Assembly (NCBI RefSeq): GCF_031880315.1
Contig: NZ_CP134771.1
Location: 5,208,501 to 5,272,500, forward strand
Direction of reading: 5' to 3'
From: Pseudomonas baltica
GTDB lineage: Bacteria > Pseudomonadota > Gammaproteobacteria > Pseudomonadales > Pseudomonadaceae
DNA length: 64,000 bases
Position 1 is the first letter of the stretch; each line of letters begins with the position of its first letter. The notes under the pieces are model-generated. The model was not told where the DNA came from. It ran no database searches and was given only the letters and a program-made list of their open reading frames with translations. Positions 7,456 through 15,416 of this stretch are shown here, one piece after another. Position numbers and translations under genes: made by a program.

Positions 7456-7576
7456 AACCGAGGACGACCTAGCCCTGAACGGCGATTTGTGGGCGTTGAA
7501 AGATCGGGCTATCAACCTGCTCGATACTTGCGCTGACCAGGTAGACGCACAGATCAAACGGAGCCACGAGCCTTAG
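7301..7576 (+). CDS. Rz1-like outer-membrane lipoprotein spanin, overlapping Rz
   Basis: A 91-residue lipoprotein read in a different frame inside and beyond Rz. A signal peptide (residues 8-22, VSLFVIGLLSLCLTG) ends in the lipobox LTGC at Cys23. The start is TTG at 7301, with GAGGAAAG at 7289-7296 as ribosome site. The overlap with Rz (7301-7455) and extension 121 bases past it is the overlapping class of spanin pairs. The long C-terminal half contains two more cysteines (PCERVSE and DTCADQ). Confidence 0.8.
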   Translation: MKNSSATVSLFVIGLLSLCLTGCAGKPQPVVVKTTAVRLESPKMVPCERVSETEDDLALNGDLWALKDRAINLLDTCADQVDAQIKRSHEP

Positions 7577-7577
7577 G

Positions 7578-7826
7578 TTAAGGAGCTGGCCGATCTGATC
7601 CTACTAATCGAAGATGCGGTTTCTTGGCTACCTCAGGCCGTATTGATGATTGAATACTAATTAATTTTTCGAGCTTCCCCTGAAGATCTACAGTGGCGGC
7701 AGCTAGTTCTATGAGCGCTTCCGAAACCACTGGATCGAGTCCGCCTGACGCTTTCTTCAGTTCTTTAAGCGCCCGAAGAATCAACACAGTTTCTTGGGTT
7801 AAATTGTGAATAGATGAGATTGTCAA
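7578..7826 (-). CDS. small minus-strand accessory protein, unknown
   Basis: An 82-residue helical protein (ALIELAAATVDLQGKLEKLI at residues 36-55) on the strand opposite to the late genes, convergent with Rz1 and two bases from its end. A clear ribosome site (GAGGTGAAC before ATG, reading leftward from 7826) supports expression. No family is recognised. Its position matches that of lambda bor-type morons between lysis genes and cos, so it may be expressed in the lysogen. Confidence 0.55.
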   Translation of the reverse strand: MTISSIHNLTQETVLILRALKELKKASGGLDPVVSEALIELAAATVDLQGKLEKLISIQSSIRPEVAKKPHLRLVGSDRPAP

Positions 7827-8033
7827 TGTTCACCTCGAGGCAGTGCGTCACTATGGGAAATAAAAGAGTCAGGGAGTCCGATGTGTCAGTTTTCCAGCGT
7901 TTTTTTTTACTAAGGGCCAGAAGCAATCTCTGGGCCAATGGCCGTATAAATTACATACCGATATGATTGGACTGGTTCAGGGGGCGCCTCTAGACACTTT
8001 TGAGCATGCGGCACTCTACACCTGGAGACGATC

Positions 8034-8759
8034 ATGATCACAGTTCGAGGTCGCGGCTTCGCCGACAATCTGTCCGAGTTGACCGACATCGAGCGGCGCC
8101 AGATACCGTTTGCCACAGTGCTGGCTCTTACCGAGACAGCCAAACTGGTTAAGGCCAGACTCGAAGATGAGATGCGGTCTGTGTTCGACAGGCCCACCCC
8201 CTACACCATGAACAGCTTGCGCCTGATCCCTGCCACCAAGCAGCGGATGGAGGCCAGGGTGTGGATCAAGGACGAAGCTGACGGCGCCCAACCAGCTACT
8301 AAGTGGCTGACCCCCGAGGTGTACGGCGGACCACGGAACAACAAGCGTAGCGAGGCACTACTGCGGTCTCGCGGCATTCTGTCCGAGGGCAAGTTCCTGG
8401 TGCCCGGCAGGGGCGCGGCGCTCGATAGCTACGGCAACATCGGGCGCGGCCAACTGCAGAAGATCTTGTCTGGCCTTGGTGCCCAAGGCGATCGGCTGCA
8501 GAACAGTACGACAAGCAGGCGCAGCGTGGGCAACCTGACACGCTACTTCGTGTTGAGGAAAGGCCGTAATGCGATCGGCATTGCCGAACGGATCGGCAAG
8601 AAGCGAACCGATATCCGTATGGTGCTGGCATTCGTCAGCAAGCCCGGCTATGCACGGGCTCTCGACTTCTTCGGCATCGGCGAGCGTGAGGCAGATGCCC
8701 AGCTTGCAGCTCAGTTTGAGAAAGCCTTCGACCGTGCACTCGCTACTCGTCGTCGTTGA
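8034..8759 (+). CDS. putative tail or neck completion protein (gpZ-like)
   Basis: A 241-residue basic protein. The N-terminus (IPFATVLALTETAKLVKARL, residues 24-43) and a C-terminal cluster (FVLRKGRNAIGIAERIGKKR, about 173-192) recall minor tail protein Z and related head-tail completion proteins, though I see only a general resemblance. Start ATG 8034 follows CTGGAGA. It lies between the spanins and terminase rather than beside the FII/U genes, which is unusual for a Z homologue. Other virion or connector roles are equally possible. Confidence 0.5.
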   Translation: MITVRGRGFADNLSELTDIERRQIPFATVLALTETAKLVKARLEDEMRSVFDRPTPYTMNSLRLIPATKQRMEARVWIKDEADGAQPATKWLTPEVYGGPRNNKRSEALLRSRGILSEGKFLVPGRGAALDSYGNIGRGQLQKILSGLGAQGDRLQNSTTSRRSVGNLTRYFVLRKGRNAIGIAERIGKKRTDIRMVLAFVSKPGYARALDFFGIGEREADAQLAAQFEKAFDRALATRRR

Positions 8760-9078
8760 GTTCATCGCGCTCTTTCTGAATTCGTCTCAGGTGAGCAATC
8801 TGTCCGCGAATCCGGTTCGGCAGGTCGTAGGCAATTTCTATGAGTAAAGCTGAAGTGCCGCCCTGGTGCGTTGCATGGTTTCGATCGCTGTAGAAGATGC
8901 CAGCCAACGCCGAAATTCGGGCTGCTTCTGCTGACACATAGGAGTCGTAGCCTGCCATTTGTGCCGCAAGCAAGCGCACACGGCTTAGTGCGCTGGGGTT
9001 CGGTTCTGGGCAGTCGTGCTCCGTGAGAATTGACTCGAGTTCACCCAGCGAAGCGAGTATCTGTTGGAGATCATCCAT
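8743..9078 (-). CDS. minus-strand accessory protein, unknown
   Basis: A 111-residue acidic, helical protein read leftward from ATG at 9076-9078. AAGGAAT lies about seven bases upstream as ribosome site. It overlaps the end of the upstream plus-strand gene by 17 bases, tail to tail. Its start region overlaps that of the plus-strand small gene at 9077, so the two begin back to back. A motif of interest is DSYVSAEAARISALAGIFYS. No family is recognised. Like 7578-7826 it is a likely moron in the gap between lysis and packaging genes. Confidence 0.6.
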   Translation of the reverse strand: MDDLQQILASLGELESILTEHDCPEPNPSALSRVRLLAAQMAGYDSYVSAEAARISALAGIFYSDRNHATHQGGTSALLIEIAYDLPNRIRGQIAHLRRIQKERDELNDDE

Positions 9079-9235
9079 GGCTATTCCTTTGCATATCCCT
9101 CCCTCGCGGGCGGAGTTGATTCAAGTCATACACGTTGCCGCAAGTCGGGGGGACGGATCAAGCGCCAATCCGGAGCGGATCATTGAGCTGTACTTCTCGC
9201 CATCGGCGAGCTGCTCGCTTGCAACGAACCGTTGA
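9077..9235 (+). CDS. small phage protein upstream of the cos-like region
   Basis: A 52-residue protein from ATG 9077 with GGAGAT seven bases upstream. It begins MAIPLHIPPSRAELIQVIHV, continues with a DGSSANPERIIELYF segment, and looks like a compact globular domain rather than random translation. No family is recognised. It diverges from the minus-strand gene at 8743-9078 with overlapping start codons. Confidence 0.5.
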   Translation: MAIPLHIPPSRAELIQVIHVAASRGDGSSANPERIIELYFSPSASCSLATNR

Positions 9236-9539
9236 ATGGGCCGGCCGATGGATTCAATCCTGTTGAGCCATACGAAGTGTTACGGCGTGACGGCTCGGGG
9301 GCTTGACGTGCCACAAAGGGTCCTTTGCCCCCGCCCCCCGGGTTGCGGGTAATTCGAACCCCGGTCTTCAACTATGTATGAGAATTTTAAAGGGGGGTTG
9401 GTTGTTGTTTTGTCGGAGCGCTGAAACCCCCGGTTTACAAGGGGTTCAGTCAAAAAAAACACCAACCTGACCCCGGGAAATACCAACCAAACACCAACCG
9501 GCTCGCGGAAGCTCCCCGCCTCGTCAATGGAGGAGGTAA
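9236..9539. other. noncoding block before terminase: candidate cos region with phased ACCAACC repeats
   Basis: About 300 bases with no convincing gene, directly upstream of the small terminase gene. A C/G-run tract with an inverted-repeat character (9331-9364) is a possible cohesive-end nick site. ACCAACC occurs at 9461-9467, 9482-9488 and 9493-9499, and inverted (GGTTGGT) at 9396-9402. Start spacings of 21 and 11 bases put the direct copies on one helix face. This resembles terminase-binding sites (cosB R-sites). Confidence 0.5.
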
Positions 9540-10067
9540 ATGGAGCCGAAACCGCACTGGCTGAACAAGGTCACCATGGCCGCTAGCCTCGGCATTAGTG
9601 TCCAGGCTTTCGATAAGTGGAAGGTCGAGCCGGTCGCCCGGATCGGTCGAGAAAACTTCTACGACGTCCGCTGCATCCTGGACAACCGACTGAAACTGGC
9701 CGAGCAAAAAGCGGCAGCCGACGAGCAGCCCGCCGGCATTGATCCGCTGATCGAATACAAATTGTTGGAAGAGCGTCGCGGGCTCACCGCGGCGCAGCGT
9801 GTAGGTCAGGAAAACAAGAACGCCGTATCGGCCCGCCAGTTGGTGCCGGTCGACTTCAGCACTTTCGCGCTATCCAGGGTGGTGGCGCAGATCGGTTCCG
9901 TTCTCGACACCGTGGCACACAAGGTCAAGCGCAAGCACCCGGACATCGAAGTCCGTCATGTCGAGGCAATGCAGCGAGAAATCGCCTTGGCTCGAAATAT
10001 CGCCGCCGACCTGGGCGACAATCTGACCGAGATCCTCGATGAGTACCTTGCCACCCTGGATGACTGA
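9540..10067 (+). CDS. terminase small subunit (Nu1/DUF1441-like)
   Basis: A 175-residue packaging protein that recognises the cos site and hands DNA to the large subunit. An N-terminal winged helix-turn-helix is visible (VTMAASLGISVQAFDKWKVE, residues 11-30). A central helical region follows, with a C-terminal acidic segment (LGDNLTEILDEYLATLDD) that probably contacts the large subunit. The start ATG has a strong GGAGGA site. It overlaps the large subunit start by 29 bases. Confidence 0.88.
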   Translation: MEPKPHWLNKVTMAASLGISVQAFDKWKVEPVARIGRENFYDVRCILDNRLKLAEQKAAADEQPAGIDPLIEYKLLEERRGLTAAQRVGQENKNAVSARQLVPVDFSTFALSRVVAQIGSVLDTVAHKVKRKHPDIEVRHVEAMQREIALARNIAADLGDNLTEILDEYLATLDD

Positions 10068-11946
10068 CCTGCGCAAGGCGGTCAAAGCTGGGTTGGCGGC
10101 GCTATTTAAAGAACCGCCTTTAACAGCGGTGGATTGGGCGAACACGCATTTCTATCTGTCGTCTGAATCCTCTTATCAGGAGGGGAAGTGGGAGACGGCG
10201 CCGTTCCAGGTGGCCTTGCTCAACAGCATGGGCAACGACCTCATCCAGTTTTTTAACCTAATGAAGTCTGCCCGGGTCGGTTACACCAAAATGCTGATGG
10301 CGAATGTCGGCTATAAGGTCCAGCACAAGCGACGAAGCGTTGCGGTTTTTTCGCCGACCGACCCCGATGCTGAAGATTTGATGAAGCAGCACATCGAAAC
10401 AATGGTTCGGGACGTGCCAACGCTGCTTGATCTGGCTCCGTGGTACGGAAAAAAACACCGGGACAGCTCGCTCAGTTCTAAGAGGTTCCAGAACAAGAAG
10501 ATGCTCTGGTGCCGCGGCGGCAAGGCCAGCCGGAACTATCGAGGTATCTCCGCCGATGAGGTGGTGTACGACGAGTTGTCGAACTTCGAGCAAAACGTCG
10601 AAGGCGAAGGCGCCCCAACGTTCCTCGGTGACAAGCGTCTGGAAGGCGCCACGTTCAAAAAATCAATTCGCGGCTCTACACCCAAGATCAAAGGCACCTG
10701 CCAGATCGAAAAAGCCGCAGAAGAGTCGCCCTATTTACTACGATTTCACATCCCGTGCCCTCACTGCGGCAGGGAACAGGACTTGAAGTGGGGCGGCAAG
10801 GATTGCGAGTTCGGCATCAAGTGGGAGCGTGATGCTCACGGCGAGATCACCAAGGCCTGGTACGTTTGCGATCACACCAAATGCGTCGTTCTGTACCACG
10901 AGATGGTGGAAGCGGCACACCAAGGCCGTTGGATCTGCGAAAAGTCAGGAGTCTGGACGCGCGACGGCATCGATTGGTACGGCGCTGACGACGATCTGAG
11001 GTCCACGCCCCGCAGCGTGAGTTTTCACGTTTGGACTGCCTATAGCACTTTCACCACCTGGTTAGAAATGGTCCTTGAGTTCGACAAGGTCAAGGACAAC
11101 CGGGAAAACCTGATCGCCTTCGTCAACACCACGCTCGGCGAGACGTGGGAAGACGACCAAGGCGAAAAAGTCGACTGGGAGCTGCTCTACGGACGCCGCG
11201 AAGTGTTCCCGCAGGTGCCGCTGCGCGGGCTCACTCTGATGGGCGCCATCGACACCCAGGACGACCGCTACGAGGGTCGTGTTTGGGCGTTTGGTGTTGG
11301 CGAAGAGGCGTGGTTGGTAGACAAGTGGGTGCTCATGGGCGATCCGGCCAGCGAGGAATTGCGGAAAAAGGTCCGGCTCCGCTGCCGCCAGCACTATGTC
11401 CGCGCCGATGGAACCAAAATGGGCGTAGAGCGCTGGTGCTGGGACTCCGGTGGCCACTACACCGACGAGGTTTACGCCGAAAGTCGGGCTCTGGGCGACA
11501 CCTGGGTTATTCCAGTCAAGGGCGCGAACGTGCCCGGCAAGCCGATCGCCAACTGGCCCAAGTCGCGGAACGCCAAAAAGGTCTACCTCACCGAGGTCGG
11601 TACCGAAAACGCCAAAGAGCTGATCTACAGCCGACTGAAAATCCAGCCGGACACCTCTGGTGCGGCGGTGCCTGGGTGCGTTCACCTGCCGGCCAACGAC
11701 CAGATCTGTGGCGAGGACGAACTTAAGCAGCTCACCGCTGAAACCAAAGAGCTGAAAATTGAGAAGGGCAAGCGGGTGTACCGCTGGACGGCCAAAGGCC
11801 GCCGGAACGAGGCGCTCGACTGTTTCGTGTATGCACTCGCCGCGCTCCGTATCAGCCAGCACCGGTTCGGCCTGGATCTGGAAATGCTCGCCGGCACCAA
11901 GCGACCACAACCGCAACGCGGGACCCGCAGCAGGGTTCGAGGATGA
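10039..11946 (+). CDS. terminase large subunit (lambda gpA family)
   Basis: A 635-residue ATPase/nuclease that pumps DNA into the prohead. The deviant Walker A KSARVGYTK spans residues 76-84, the same numbering as in lambda gpA, which supports the start at 10039; an in-frame ATG at 10060 is the alternative. A Walker B-like ADEVVYDE lies at about 171-178 and a zinc motif CPHCG with a later CDHTKC in the middle. Acidic nuclease motifs (GAIDTQDDRYEG, WCWDSGGHYTDEV, NEALDCFVYAL) occupy the C-terminal half. The protein family matches cos-cutting lambda-like enzymes. Confidence 0.95.
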   Translation: MSTLPPWMTDLRKAVKAGLAALFKEPPLTAVDWANTHFYLSSESSYQEGKWETAPFQVALLNSMGNDLIQFFNLMKSARVGYTKMLMANVGYKVQHKRRSVAVFSPTDPDAEDLMKQHIETMVRDVPTLLDLAPWYGKKHRDSSLSSKRFQNKKMLWCRGGKASRNYRGISADEVVYDELSNFEQNVEGEGAPTFLGDKRLEGATFKKSIRGSTPKIKGTCQIEKAAEESPYLLRFHIPCPHCGREQDLKWGGKDCEFGIKWERDAHGEITKAWYVCDHTKCVVLYHEMVEAAHQGRWICEKSGVWTRDGIDWYGADDDLRSTPRSVSFHVWTAYSTFTTWLEMVLEFDKVKDNRENLIAFVNTTLGETWEDDQGEKVDWELLYGRREVFPQVPLRGLTLMGAIDTQDDRYEGRVWAFGVGEEAWLVDKWVLMGDPASEELRKKVRLRCRQHYVRADGTKMGVERWCWDSGGHYTDEVYAESRALGDTWVIPVKGANVPGKPIANWPKSRNAKKVYLTEVGTENAKELIYSRLKIQPDTSGAAVPGCVHLPANDQICGEDELKQLTAETKELKIEKGKRVYRWTAKGRRNEALDCFVYALAALRISQHRFGLDLEMLAGTKRPQPQRGTRSRVRG

Positions 11947-12161
11947 ACATGAAGACAGTTGCGCAAGAACGCCTGGCCGCCGTGCAGGAGGCAATCAACA
12001 AAATCCTTAAGGGTGGGCAGAGTGTGCGCTACGGCGAGCGTCAAGTGACCCGGGCCGATCTCGGGACGCTCCGTACTCTCGAAAAAGACTACGCGGCCGA
12101 TGTGGCCGCCGAAGCCAACCGCAGTCGCGGCCGCAACCGAATCAGCTACATGAGGATCTGA
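11943..12161 (+). CDS. head-tail joining protein gpW
   Basis: A 72-residue protein of the gpW family, which seals the head and prepares the tail docking site. It has the typical helix-hairpin-helix layout: an N-terminal helix (AQERLAAVQEAINKILKGGQ), the conserved turn SVRYGERQVTRADLGTL, and a C-terminal helix ending in a basic tail. The ATG at 11943 overlaps the terminase stop (ATGA), and the gene lies directly before portal as in lambda. Confidence 0.9.
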   Translation: MNMKTVAQERLAAVQEAINKILKGGQSVRYGERQVTRADLGTLRTLEKDYAADVAAEANRSRGRNRISYMRI

Positions 12162-12162
12162 C

Positions 12163-13773
12163 ATGGCTTGGTGGACACGTACCACTCCAGAAGAGCGGAT
12201 GGTGCGTGAAGCCACGCGCACAGTATCCAACCTGGTGCACAGCCAACCCCGCGCGCAGGGCGGTGGTGGTGGAAGTGAAACTCGCTGGCGCGGCGCATCC
12301 CGCATGCTCCGTAGCATGGCAAGCTGGATTCCCGGGCTTGGCAGCCCCACGAGGGACTTGAACACTACAGAGCGTAAGACGCTGGTAGCGCGTTCCCGCG
12401 ACGCCATGCGCAACCATTTGATCGCGCGCGCTGCCATCGTCCGTACGCGGACCAACGTGGTGGGCACCGGGTTGATTTGCCGGCCGCAGGTCGACCATGA
12501 AGCGCTTGGCATCACTGAGGAAGCGGCCGACGCTCTCAACGCGCAGATTCAACGGGAGTGGGAGCTTTACGCAGGTGACCCTAGGGAATGCGATGCCGAA
12601 GCGACCCTCAATCACTATCAACTGCAAGCGCTGACACTTGTTTCGGCTATGACTGGCGGCGATTGCTTCGTGGCCACGCCGTGGATCGAGCGTCAGGGAA
12701 CGATTTACAACACCCGCTTGCAACTGATCGAGACGGATCGCGTCAGCAATCCCTTTGGATGCCCCGACAATGAGCGATTGGTCGAAGGGGTGGAGTTCGA
12801 TGCTTACGGCGCGCCGGTGGCGTACCAGATCTGCAACGGCTATCCGGACGATAAATTCCTGAAATATCCGCTGCGGTGGGAGCGAGTCGAGGTATTCGGC
12901 GCCGAAACGGGCCGCCGTCGCGTGCTGCAGGTGTGGTGCGACAAGGAACGCCCGGGCATGAAGCGCGGCGCACCGTATCTCGCGCCGATTCTTGAGCCGC
13001 TACAAAAGCTCGAGCGGTACGCCAGCGCCGAATTGATGGCCGCCGTTATTTCCGCGATGTTCACGGTGTTCATCAAGAAAAATGACGACTTCAATGGCAA
13101 CAACCAAGGCCAAGCCACCTTCGGTGACGAGGATGCGATGCCCGGAAACGAAGGCCCGGCGCCGCTAGAGCTGGGCGAGGGTGCCATTGTCGACTTGGCA
13201 CAGGGCGAAGAGCCCATGATTGCCAACCCGGCTAGGCCAAACGCCCAGTTTGACCCGTTCTTCTCGGCGATCGTGAAGGAAATCGGCGCCGCGCTGGAGC
13301 TTCCGCTTGAAGAATTGATGCTGCACTACAGCAGCAGCTATAGCGCCGCCCGCGCGGCGATGCTTCAGGCCTGGCGCTTCTACACGATGCGCCGCTGGTG
13401 GCTGGTCTGCGATTTCTGCCAACCGAGTTACGAGCTGTTTTTTGACGAGGCGGTGGCCTCCGGCCGGATCCGCGCACCGGGTTACCGTGACCCGGCCATT
13501 CGCCGCGCTTACACACAGTCCATCTGGATTGGTCCAGCCCGGGGCGCTATTGACGAGCTCAAGGAAGCGAAGGCGGCGCAAGCGCGGATTGATGTCGGAA
13601 TCAGCAATGAAACCATGGAGACGGCAGCGATGTCTGGCGAGACCTGGCAGTTGGTCAACCGTCAGCGCGCTCGCGAACTGAAGCAACGGCGCGAGAACGG
13701 AACCACGCCAGTGGTCGTTGCCCCAGCGCCTACTGCACCCGCCCCGGAACCCCCGCCAGAAGAAGAGGAATAA
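12163..13773 (+). CDS. portal protein (lambda gpB family)
   Basis: A 536-residue protein forming the dodecameric portal at the capsid vertex. Family signatures include ERKTLVARSRDAMRNHLIA, ARAAIVRTRTNVVGTG (about residues 89-104) and the region ALELPLEELMLHYSSSYSAARAAML (about 375-399). The C-terminus is a low-complexity Pro/Ala/Glu tail (PAPTAPAPEPPPEEEE). It begins one base after the gpW stop and is followed four bases later by the capsid protease, the lambda W-B-C order. Confidence 0.95.
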   Translation: MAWWTRTTPEERMVREATRTVSNLVHSQPRAQGGGGGSETRWRGASRMLRSMASWIPGLGSPTRDLNTTERKTLVARSRDAMRNHLIARAAIVRTRTNVVGTGLICRPQVDHEALGITEEAADALNAQIQREWELYAGDPRECDAEATLNHYQLQALTLVSAMTGGDCFVATPWIERQGTIYNTRLQLIETDRVSNPFGCPDNERLVEGVEFDAYGAPVAYQICNGYPDDKFLKYPLRWERVEVFGAETGRRRVLQVWCDKERPGMKRGAPYLAPILEPLQKLERYASAELMAAVISAMFTVFIKKNDDFNGNNQGQATFGDEDAMPGNEGPAPLELGEGAIVDLAQGEEPMIANPARPNAQFDPFFSAIVKEIGAALELPLEELMLHYSSSYSAARAAMLQAWRFYTMRRWWLVCDFCQPSYELFFDEAVASGRIRAPGYRDPAIRRAYTQSIWIGPARGAIDELKEAKAAQARIDVGISNETMETAAMSGETWQLVNRQRARELKQRRENGTTPVVVAPAPTAPAPEPPPEEEE

Positions 13774-13776
13774 CCC

Positions 13777-15009
13777 ATGCCAAGAGCTTTTGAGCTGGCA
13801 AGCGCTCAGCCTTGGCTGATGCTCCCCGATGCCCTGGACAACCTCTTGGCCATTGCGGAGCGGATGGGCGATCCAGTGGCCCTTGAAACGAAGCTCGGGC
13901 GAAAGCTGGATAACAGCCAGTCGGTCAGCATTCAGAATGGAGTGGCGGTTGTTCCGGTGATTGGTCCGATTTTCCGATACGCGAATATGTTCACCGAGAT
14001 CAGCGGAGCCACGAGCACCCAGGTGCTGGCCACCGATATCCGTGCGGCGCTGGATAACCCTGCTGTGCAGGCCATCGTGCTCAACATCGACAGCCCCGGC
14101 GGTGTGGCTAGCGGCATCAATGAGCTGGCGGAGATGATCTACGCGGGCCGCGCGCAGAAGCGGATCGTGGCTTACATCGGTGGCAGCGGAGCCAGTGGCG
14201 CTTACTGGATCGCCTCGGCAGCTGATGAAATCGTGATCGATGAGACCGGCATAGCCGGCAGTGTGGGTGTCGTGGTGGAAGCGGTGGTCGAAAGCGAAAA
14301 GGGCACGGGTCGCACCAGCTACCAGATCGTCAGTCGCAACGCGCCGAACAAGCGGCCAGACATGTCCACCGAAGAAGGGCGCGCGAAGGTCGCCGAAACC
14401 GTGGACGCGCTCGAGGATGTCTTCGTAGGCAAGGTAGCCCGCAACCTTGGCGTCGATCCAGAGAATGTGCCTGGCATGGGTGACCATGGCGGGCTCCGCG
14501 TAGGAGCCGCCGCCGTGTCGGCAGGTCTCGCGCATCGACTGGGCTCCCTCGAGGGCGTGGTCACCGAGCTTGCCAAACCGGCAGCACCAATCAACAGGAG
14601 AAACACAGCTATGAAAGTCAGCACCACTGCTGAGCTGCAGGCGGCCATTGCTGCTGGTGGCGATCTCTCGGTCATCGAAATCAGCGCGCCCGAAAAAGTC
14701 GATGTCGATGCTATCCGCAAGGAGTCAGCCGAAACCGCGACTGCTAGCGAGAAAGGTCGCATCGCCGGTATTCAGGCACTGTCGCAGCCGGGCTTCGAAG
14801 CCGAAGTTACTGCCGCCATCGACGGCGGCCTGACCGTCGAGGCTGCTGGGCTGTCGCTGTTCAAAGCAGCACAGGACCGCGGCGTGACGTTGGGTAGCAT
14901 CCAGCGTGATTCGACGGCTGCCGCCGCCGCTTCCGCCGCTGCTGGCAAAGGCAAGCAAGAATTTTCCACCAAATCTATTTGGGCCGGCCGCAAAGGAGCG
15001 AAGAAATGA
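13777..15009 (+). CDS. S49-family capsid maturation protease fused to scaffold (gpC-like)
   Basis: A 410-residue protein. Residues 50-265 form an S49/SppA-type serine protease: NIDSPGGVASG (104-112), then GASGAYWIASAAD with nucleophile Ser140. Residues 279-410 form a helical, Ala/Glu-rich scaffold-like region ending in a basic tail (KSIWAGRKGAKK) of the type that binds capsid. In lambda gene C the scaffold Nu3 is produced from an internal in-frame start; an equivalent start with its own ribosome site exists here at 14611. Confidence 0.92.
   Translation: MPRAFELASAQPWLMLPDALDNLLAIAERMGDPVALETKLGRKLDNSQSVSIQNGVAVVPVIGPIFRYANMFTEISGATSTQVLATDIRAALDNPAVQAIVLNIDSPGGVASGINELAEMIYAGRAQKRIVAYIGGSGASGAYWIASAADEIVIDETGIAGSVGVVVEAVVESEKGTGRTSYQIVSRNAPNKRPDMSTEEGRAKVAETVDALEDVFVGKVARNLGVDPENVPGMGDHGGLRVGAAAVSAGLAHRLGSLEGVVTELAKPAAPINRRNTAMKVSTTAELQAAIAAGGDLSVIEISAPEKVDVDAIRKESAETATASEKGRIAGIQALSQPGFEAEVTAAIDGGLTVEAAGLSLFKAAQDRGVTLGSIQRDSTAAAAASAAAGKGKQEFSTKSIWAGRKGAKK
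14611..15009 (+). CDS. nested scaffold protein (Nu3-like), in-frame internal start
   Basis: A 132-residue product sharing frame and stop with the S49 protease gene. ATG 14611 is preceded by AGGAG (14596-14600) at 10 bases spacing, an unusually good ribosome site inside a reading frame. It opens MKVSTTAELQAAIAAGGDLS, exactly where the protease domain ends. Helical, with a basic C-terminus for capsid binding. It is inferred to be the assembly scaffold by analogy with lambda Nu3. Confidence 0.7.
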   Translation: MKVSTTAELQAAIAAGGDLSVIEISAPEKVDVDAIRKESAETATASEKGRIAGIQALSQPGFEAEVTAAIDGGLTVEAAGLSLFKAAQDRGVTLGSIQRDSTAAAAASAAAGKGKQEFSTKSIWAGRKGAKK

Positions 15010-15356
15010 AATATGACATCGTCACTCAGGGTGCTCGCACTGCTGCATTCCTGTTGAATGAGGCGAGCGGCGAGCGCTCCCGCGAACAGATTGTTTTGCT
15101 GGCGGGCGCCACTGCCTTCTCGGCTGGCCAGATCCTATCGGTGGGCGCCGACGGCAAGTACATCGCCTTCGCTGCTCCCGCTGCTGGGGAAGCTGTCGAG
15201 ATCGCGATCCTCTACGAAGGGCGCGAAGCCAGCCCGGACGCCGATCAGCGCGGCACAGGCATTGTGCGTGACTGCGAAGTCATCGAAAGCCTGCTCGTCG
15301 GTTTGACCGATTCCGCGCGCACCTCCCTGGCTGCCGCCGGAATCATCCTGCGCTAA
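15006..15356 (+). CDS. head decoration protein (gpD-like)
   Basis: A 116-residue protein of the lambda gpD/HDPD family, which trimerises on the expanded capsid and stabilises it. Signs are the Gly/Ala-rich beta fold (LAGATAFSAGQILSVGADGK), a central EAVEIAILYEG strand and a C-terminal SARTSLAAAGIILR. The ATG at 15006 overlaps the protease/scaffold stop. It lies directly before capsid, as in lambda (C-Nu3-D-E). An intrinsic terminator follows. Confidence 0.88.
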   Translation: MKYDIVTQGARTAAFLLNEASGERSREQIVLLAGATAFSAGQILSVGADGKYIAFAAPAAGEAVEIAILYEGREASPDADQRGTGIVRDCEVIESLLVGLTDSARTSLAAAGIILR

Positions 15357-15376
15357 GCAGACCCACTCACAATTCA

Positions 15377-15400
15377 AACCGCCTTCCCGGCGGTTTTTTC
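15377..15400 (+). terminator. intrinsic terminator between decoration and capsid genes
   Basis: AACCGCC (15377-15383), loop TTCCC, GGCGGTT (15389-15395), then a T run. It is a perfect 7-bp stem. It lies within the late operon and is followed at once by TTTCTGGAG, the capsid ribosome site. Confidence 0.85.
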
Positions 15401-15416
15401 GTTTCTGGAGAACGGA

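Noticed and set aside
7895..7912. Run of nine T after CAGCG, considered as a terminator
   Set aside because: No stable hairpin precedes it on either strand.
9461..9499. CRISPR-like array from the ACCAACC repeats
   Set aside because: Units are only 7 bases with 4- to 14-base gaps; no spacer structure and no cas genes.
11062..11994. 310-codon minus-strand frame opposite the large terminase
   Set aside because: Shadow of a conserved gene; no start signals and no protein-like composition.
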